A stretch of 60,265 nucleotides of DNA, taken from an uncultured bacterium (lineage in GTDB: Bacteria > Patescibacteriota > Gracilibacteria > Absconditabacterales > Absconditicoccaceae). The DNA lies in NCBI GenBank assembly GCA_946408385.1, contig CAMJSB010000007.1:1-60265 (forward strand), read 5' to 3'. This document shows positions 54,667 to 60,265 of the stretch, one piece after another. The translations under genes were made by a program, and so were the position numbers. The notes below the pieces were generated by a model. That model worked only from the letters and a program-made list of their open reading frames with translations. It made no database searches and was not told the origin of the DNA. How positions within the stretch are numbered: the first letter of the stretch is position 1; the number at the start of each line of letters is the position of its first letter.

Positions 54667-55560
54667 ATGCTAATTAAACAGAAAAGAATTAGGTCGCTAT
54701 CTTTACCACCCTCTTTGAAGGAATGAGATTCAATTAGTTTTTGAATCAATCTAGGTAATATAGATAAAAGTAGATTAAAATTATGCTGAATTTTATCAAT
54801 ACCAGATAATGTGTTGTTTTTACCTCCAATTGTATGACCGATATCAAAATTCAATGCAGAGTGAAAGGATGAAAAACAAAAAAATCTCCCAAAGGAAGTT
54901 CATTATCGTGAAGTCTCTTGGACAAGAGAGCTTATTGCTCGATGACATAGTACAGGTAAAATAATCACAAGTATTTGTGAGATACCATATAAAAAATATC
55001 CAGTAATACGTGTAGAACCTGTTGGAGTTGAACTTTTTAAAAGAGAATGACGATTATATTGACCTATGCTTACGTTATGAGAAGATAATGAGAAAATAAA
55101 ACATACTATCAACTTATTCTTAGAGTTATTTTGAGAATGCGAGGTATTATCTGAAAATTTAGAGCCATTAATGAATACTGGGAAGATGAGGTATAATTGG
55201 GAATTCATAAAGCCGTGAGAATGGGAAGAATTTAAGAAAAAAGTAATGAGTGTTGCTCAAAATAAATCAGATAGTCAGAAAAAAATAATACAAAGAAGAA
55301 TTAATGTTGCAGAAAAACTCTGATTATCCGCAGTCGGAGTTTGAGTCCTTTGATTTAGATGATATATAGCATTTCAAAGCAAAGACAAAAAGTATACTAT
55401 ATTTGAAAATGTGAATTATGGTAATGCTATATATATAACAGACATGAATTGGGAAGAATTTTCAAAACAAGATAAACAGACGATATTGAGTACTAAGATA
55501 CAAAAAGATAGAATTATTCATAGGAAAAATTGGGAGAATAAACTAAAACATTATTGTTAG
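54667..55560 (+). CDS. Hypothetical protein in defence island
   Basis: 297 residues, no recognised family. The first 150 residues look globular and mixed alpha/beta (V-S-W-T-R-E-L-I-A-R-G-H, Y-P-V-I-R-V-E-P-V-G-V-E). A short hydrophobic stretch occurs at about 222-236 and the tail is charged. Many Gly are TGA. It starts 12 nt after a -10-like TATACT that lies in a repressor-like repeat, so it is probably controlled by the S24 repressor. It lies between the repressor and the restriction-modification genes. Confidence 0.75.
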
Positions 55561-55647
55561 AGTTTACTAAATATATATGAGTAATAATGTTGAAAATTAA
55601 GTAAAAACTCATATGCTCAGATTCAATTATTTAAATCTTTTAACAAG

Positions 55648-56853
55648 ATGAAAAAAACACTTTGCGAACTGTTTGCTTGAGTATGATGATTTAGAGTTTG
55701 ATTAGAAGCAAATGATTCTTGATGGGAAACAGTTCGAGCTAATCAACGAGAACCTAGTAGAATCGCACAATATGCTTTTGATTGTTATTGTGCTAATTTT
55801 TGATGAAAACAAGATAAGTATTCAAATTTAGATATCGCAAAAGTTGTAAAAAAAGATATTCCAGATCACAATTTATTGGTTTGAGGTTTTCCTTGTCAAG
55901 ACTATTCCGTTGCGAGATCATGAGCAAAAGGAATACAAGGTAAAAAGTGAGTTCTTCGGCGACAAATTAAAGATATTCTTATCGAAAAAAAACCAAGTTT
56001 TGTATTGTTAGAAAATGTTGATAGACTTTTGAAATCTCCATGAAATCAAAGATGAAGAGATTTTTGAATAATATTAGCATGTTTTAATGAATTATGATAT
56101 ACTGTTGAATGGAGAATTATTAATGCGGCTGATTATTGATGGGTTCAGAGAAGAAGGAGAACATTTATATTTGCTTATAAAAACACGACTAAATTTTGAA
56201 AATCAATAAAAAATAAATCTTTTGAAGAAATATTACACGAAGATTGATTCTTTATTAAGGAATTTGATATAGAAAAAACTCCATTACAAAAAAGGGAAGC
56301 AGAATTTAAATATAAAGATTTAGTTGAAATTTCTGATAAATTTGAATTTAATTTTTGAAACGCATGAGTAATGAGAAATGGTAAAATATACACGGAAGAA
56401 GTTGTCCCTCATTATGAATGAAAAAAAATGACTTTGTGAGATATTATACAAGATAGCGTTGATGAAAAATACAAGATAAAACAAGATAAAAGTAAATGGG
56501 AATATTTAAAATGACCTAAAAGAATTATTAGAAAACAATGAACACCACAAGAATATGTTTTTAGTGAATGAGGTATAGCTTTCCCAGATCCTCTTGATAG
56601 ACCAGCAAGAACAATGCTTACAAGCGAATGAAGTTTAAATAGGAGTACACACGTAATTCAAGATAAAAATTGAGATTTAAGAATTCTAACACCAATTGAA
56701 ACAGAGCGTATTAATTGATTTCCAGATGATTGGACAAGTAAATGATGAATGCCAGAAAGTTTCAGATATTTTTGTATGGGAAATGCATTATGTGTTCCGA
56801 TGATTACAAAAATGTGAAAAAGATTAGATGATATAATTGAAAAAGAGGATTAA
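55648..56853 (+). CDS. DNA (cytosine-5) methyltransferase
   Basis: 401 residues. Motif I is L-F-A-G-V-G-G-F-R-V-G-L-E with TGA at most Gly, motif IV is G-G-F-P-C-Q-D-Y with the catalytic Cys, motif VI is L-L-E-N-V-D-R, motif VIII is Q-R-R-R-R, and motifs IX-X are near the C-terminus (E-R-I-N-G-F-P and G-N-A). The length and the paired nuclease suggest an M.Sau3AI-like enzyme that methylates GATC to protect host DNA; the target is inferred from the partner. Its TAA overlaps the end of the convergent nuclease gene by 4 bp. Confidence 0.95.
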
Positions 56854-58310
56854 TTTCCTCCTTTTTCTATTTGCTGTTTTATGTATTTTTGGTTAAATCG
56901 GAAACATTTTTTAGTAGCCATTCATCAATTTGGGGTAGGGAACATATCTTTTGAATTTATTCAATGAGGTCTTACATGAATAATCATATCATCTTTTATA
57001 GTTATTAATTTATCATATTCTCATCATTTTATTTTATCCTTTGTTTTATTCCATGCAGTTTTGATATCTCATTCTAAATCACTTCATGGGACATTCCAAA
57101 ACATAGCTTTTTTGAAAATTAAATTAGATTGTTTTGTATCTGTATATTGAAAAATCATAAATAGAAATTTAGATTCATAGAATAAATTATACAAATCAGA
57201 ATCGTAATAGTCTTGATTTATAATTTCCATATATTTAAAAGTTGGAAATGACATTGCTTCTTTCGGTACTCAATTCGATTTTAGTCTAATCGTTTTTATT
57301 TCAATATTTGCTTTATCAAATTCTTCAATTCTATCTTCATTAACTCATAACATTCTTTTTGCTAATATATAATAGTTAGATTTTGATTTACTATTTACTC
57401 AAAATTGTTTCAATAAATCATTAGCATTATAACCATAATATTTTTCTAATTTTGAAATTATATAATCTTCAAATCATTTTTCTTTTAATATATTACTATC
57501 TGTAATAGCTTTCCCATATGTAATTTCGTTTTTTAATCAATTTAATTGTTGCTTAATAGAATCTTCTTTTGTTTTGTATGTATGAATACCTTTAACTAGA
57601 TATTCATTCAAAATCATTGTCATATAAGAATTTTTTAAGCAAAAAGCTCTTTGTTTCGCAGGAATTGAACTATTTGGTTGCTCTCTCATGACAGAACTAT
57701 CAGCTCATTTAGTACACGCTCATAGATAAATTGTATCTCATTCAGATAGTTCGTGAGCTTTTCATTCAGCGATTTTTTTAATAATTTTATTGTAATCGCT
57801 TTTTATAATTTCATAATCTGTTTCTGGAAATTCAAATAAATCAATATAATTAATAAAATAATCATCATCAGCCTTATTTTTGTCGTAAAAATAATAAATA
57901 AGAAGCATTAAAGCACATTTTCCCAGTAAATGACTATTTTCAAATGGTATTTTATAATCATTCATGTAATTAATAATTGTCAGTACTAACCTTTCTTTTG
58001 CTCTTAATCATCTCGAATTTTTTTCGTATGGAGAAACTTTTAACTCAACTCATGCTTCAGGAAAATCTGCTTCATTATTTGAATTTTTATTATAATAGAA
58101 GAAGTTTTCTTCAATGAAATGTCAGTATCGTCATTTATTTTTTGGCATGGAAAACTGTTTTCTTATTATATTTTTTTGTTCTTCATTTAAATTTTTATCT
58201 TCCTCTAAAATTTGACTAAATGTTTTTCATTTTAGTTTTTTCGCATACGTTAAAATTGAATCAGGACTTGTTTTGTCGTATGGTAATGGGTTAACAATGG
58301 GTGCTGTCAT
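56850..58310 (-). CDS. Sau3AI/MutH-type restriction endonuclease
   Basis: 486 residues, close to Sau3AI (489). The MutH-type core is visible: G-R-Y-G-H-F-I-E-E-N-F-F, then D-F-P-E-A-G-V-E-L-K-V (Asp, Glu and Lys of the D-x-n-E-x-K site) and A-K-E-R-L-V-L-T-I-I-N-Y. A second, weaker copy of the fold in the C-terminal half is expected from Sau3AI and fits the length. It probably cuts unmethylated GATC. It is convergent with the methyltransferase and divergent from the OLD gene. Confidence 0.9.
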
Positions 58311-58479
58311 AACTATTTTTTAATAAAATACTGTATATTTCTTACTATCTTTTCTTTTAATTAAATCAAGTTTTTTATAAAATTTGACAAAATTGTGAAA
58401 ACATAATCTTTTCTTGAAATTTTTACATGAAAAAATATATCAAAAATGATAGTAAATCTTTAGATTTTTATCAGATAAA

Positions 58480-60192
58480 ATGAAATTGTCTAGTTTTTCT
58501 GTTACAAATTTTAGAAGTATTACGCAAACACATAAAATTGATTTATCATGATCTAGTGTTACAGTTTTTGTATGAAAAAATAATGAATGAAAATCAAATA
58601 TATTAAAAGCATTAAATATATGTATGAATGTTATTAGAATTCCTATGTTTAGATATGCGGATCCTTATTATGTTCATAAAGATATCCGATATCGTGATTG
58701 GGATAAATTTGAAAGAGATTCTTATATTCGAAAGAGGGATTTTCCAATAAAATTGAGAAATGAAGAGTGTAAAGAAACAAATTTTTTATTAGAATTTGAT
58801 TTAACTAAAGAAGATATTCTAAATATAAAAACGAATCTGTGAAAAAAAAGACTTAAAATGGATAAAATTTTAGTGGTTCATATAATGTTTAATGAAAATT
58901 CTAAGCCTAAGATAACTATCGATTGAATAAAAGAGTCAGCAAAAGTTATTACGTATATTTCTGATAATATCGATTTTACATATATTCCAGCTATTAGAAC
59001 AGAAAAAGAGATTTTATCGATGATAGATGATAGAATATCGAATGCTTTATATAAATTAGGCGATGATCCAGATTATAAGAGAGCTATAAATAAAATAAAG
59101 AAAAAACAAGATAAAGTATTTTGAGAGATTGAAAAGATAATACAAAAGCAAATAAATCCTTTTATACCTAACGTGAAAAAAATAAAAATAAAAAGAAGAG
59201 ATGAAGACCCTATTCCATTTAATTTTTGATCTCTAGCTAGTTTATATATTAATGATTGAACAGAAACGGATATCGAATTTAAATGAGATTGAATAAAAAG
59301 TTTAGTATCAATATCTCTTTTGCATAAATTATGATACTGAAATAAAAGTGGTTTAGTAGCAATTGAGGAACCTGAATCACATTTACATCCCGAAGCAATC
59401 CACTATTTAAATGAGGTTATAAGTGATTTATGAAAATCTGGACAGATATTAATATCTACACACAATCCGCTATTTGTTAATAGAAATGACATAAAATCTA
59501 ACATAATAGTCAATAAATGAGAGGCAAAACCAGCAGAAAACATTAGGGAAATAAGAAAAATCCTAGGTGTTGTTGTATCAGATAATCTTGTAAATGCTGA
59601 TAAAGTTTTAATCGTAGAATGACAGAATGATTATAAAATTTTAAAATCAATTTTCTCTTGTAACGATAACATAAAAGAATGAATAAAAAATTGATCATTT
59701 GCTATTTTACCAATAAATTCTTCATCTAATCTTTCATATGAATTATCTCGTTTAACTGATACTATGGTAAAATATATTGTTTTATTTGATAATGATAAGG
59801 CGTGAAAGGATGAAGTGGAAAAATCTATAAAGAAAAAACTTATTGATGAAAAAAACGTATACTTTATAAGTTGTAAAAGTAAAATTGAATCGGAGATTGA
59901 AGATATTATTAATGTGAATATTTATAAAACAAAGTTAGAAGATGAATTTGGTATAAAATTACCACAAAGAATCTCTAAGTCAGATAAAAAATGGTCAAAT
60001 ATAATGAAAAGTATATTTGAAGAACAATGAAAGGTTTGGAATGAAGAACAAAGGTTTAAAGCAAAATGGATAGTTTCCGAATGTGTTGAATCCGCATTAA
60101 AATGAAAAAAAGATTTTAATGTTGTATTATATAAATGAAAATCAACTTTTATGAAGTCATTTGTTAATAGAATTGAAGAATTTATAAAATAA
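58480..60192 (+). CDS. OLD-family ATPase/TOPRIM nuclease
   Basis: 570 residues. The N-terminal ABC-type ATPase has V-T-N-F-R-S-I, Walker A V-G-K-N-N-E-G-K-S-N (about 32-41), a signature region and Walker B V-A-I-E-E-P-E-S-H-L-H-P-E (about 288-300), then I-S-T-H-N-P. A TOPRIM domain follows: V-L-I-V-E-G-Q-N-D (about 376-384) and I-V-L-F-D-N-D-K-A-G (about 430-439). This is the class 1 OLD architecture used in phage defence, sometimes with a helicase (Gabija), which is not seen here. TGA codes the Walker A Gly. Confidence 0.92.
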
Positions 60193-60219
60193 CACTTTAC
60201 TCATAGATAAAAACCAAAA

Positions 60220-60265
60220 ATGAAAATCGCTATCGTTACATGAGCTAGTTCAGGATTATGAAAAA
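60220..60265 (+). CDS. Short-chain dehydrogenase/reductase (cut by window end)
   Basis: Only 15 codons are visible: M-K-I-A-I-V-T-G-A-S-S-G-L-G-K, the T-G-x-x-x-G-x-G nucleotide-binding start of SDR enzymes, with two of the three Gly as TGA. It begins 27 bp after the OLD gene. Substrate cannot be told. Confidence 0.75.

Noticed and set aside
58427-58600. Upstream ATG in a different frame before the OLD gene
   Set aside because: It stops quickly and its product shows no pattern, while the frame from 58480 begins directly with the ATPase domain.

Overview
The window reads as AT-rich chromosomal DNA of a Candidate Phyla Radiation bacterium that translates TGA as glycine (genetic code 25), i.e. 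Candidatus Absconditabacteria (SR1) or Gracilibacteria. Under the standard code almost every gene is broken into short pieces. With TGA = Gly the pieces join into full-length, recognisable proteins (GatB, MnmA, UvrD, IleRS, AspRS, ClpB/C, a 5-methylcytosine methyltransferase), with TGA at conserved glycines such as P-loops and SAM-binding loops. All genes end in TAA or TAG. Shine-Dalgarno sequences are mostly absent, and many genes sit a short distance downstream of a TTGaNN / TATAAT-type promoter.

Layout. 1-3.3 kb: an acidic repeat membrane protein, a XerC/D-like recombinase and a possible small RNA. 3.3-10.1 kb: a secreted beta-propeller protein, rsmE, gatB and mnmA. 10.2-19.8 kb: a DUF2726 protein, a UvrD/PcrA helicase, a stand-alone DnaE-type PHP domain, tmk, a prepilin-like protein with a nucleotidyltransferase, an RNase H-like exonuclease and a YjdF-like membrane protein. 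19.9-30.6 kb: a DUF3127 protein with an SSB-like tail, a coiled-coil protein, a run of three overlapping genes for Cys-containing exported proteins (the third with an apparent frameshift) and a 1234-residue membrane protein. 30.7-38.9 kb: ClpB/C, a lipoprotein, an HdeD-like protein and a 1343-residue IleRS that carries inserted Nudix and histidine-phosphatase domains.

39.2-43.9 kb looks like a ribosomally made peptide (RiPP) locus: a C39-like cysteine peptidase and an MFS transporter (1-nt overlap), a 54-residue peptide with a Cys-rich tail, an amidohydrolase, a SAM methyltransferase and a radical SAM/SPASM enzyme. The radical SAM gene and the peptide gene contain no TGA-glycine. The radical SAM gene also has the only strong Shine-Dalgarno sequence I found, which suggests acquisition from a standard-code donor. 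44.6-49.6 kb is an HxlR regulator / membrane-fusion protein / ABC ATPase / MacB-type permease export operon. 50.6-53.4 kb carries aspS and small membrane proteins. 53.5-60.2 kb is a defence island: an S24/LexA-like repressor with matching operator-like repeats, an unknown protein, a Sau3AI-like restriction-modification pair and an OLD-family ATPase/TOPRIM nuclease. The window ends in the start of an SDR oxidoreductase.

Dispersed palindromic repeats of at least two families lie between genes, and copies also sit in frame inside mnmA and uvrD.
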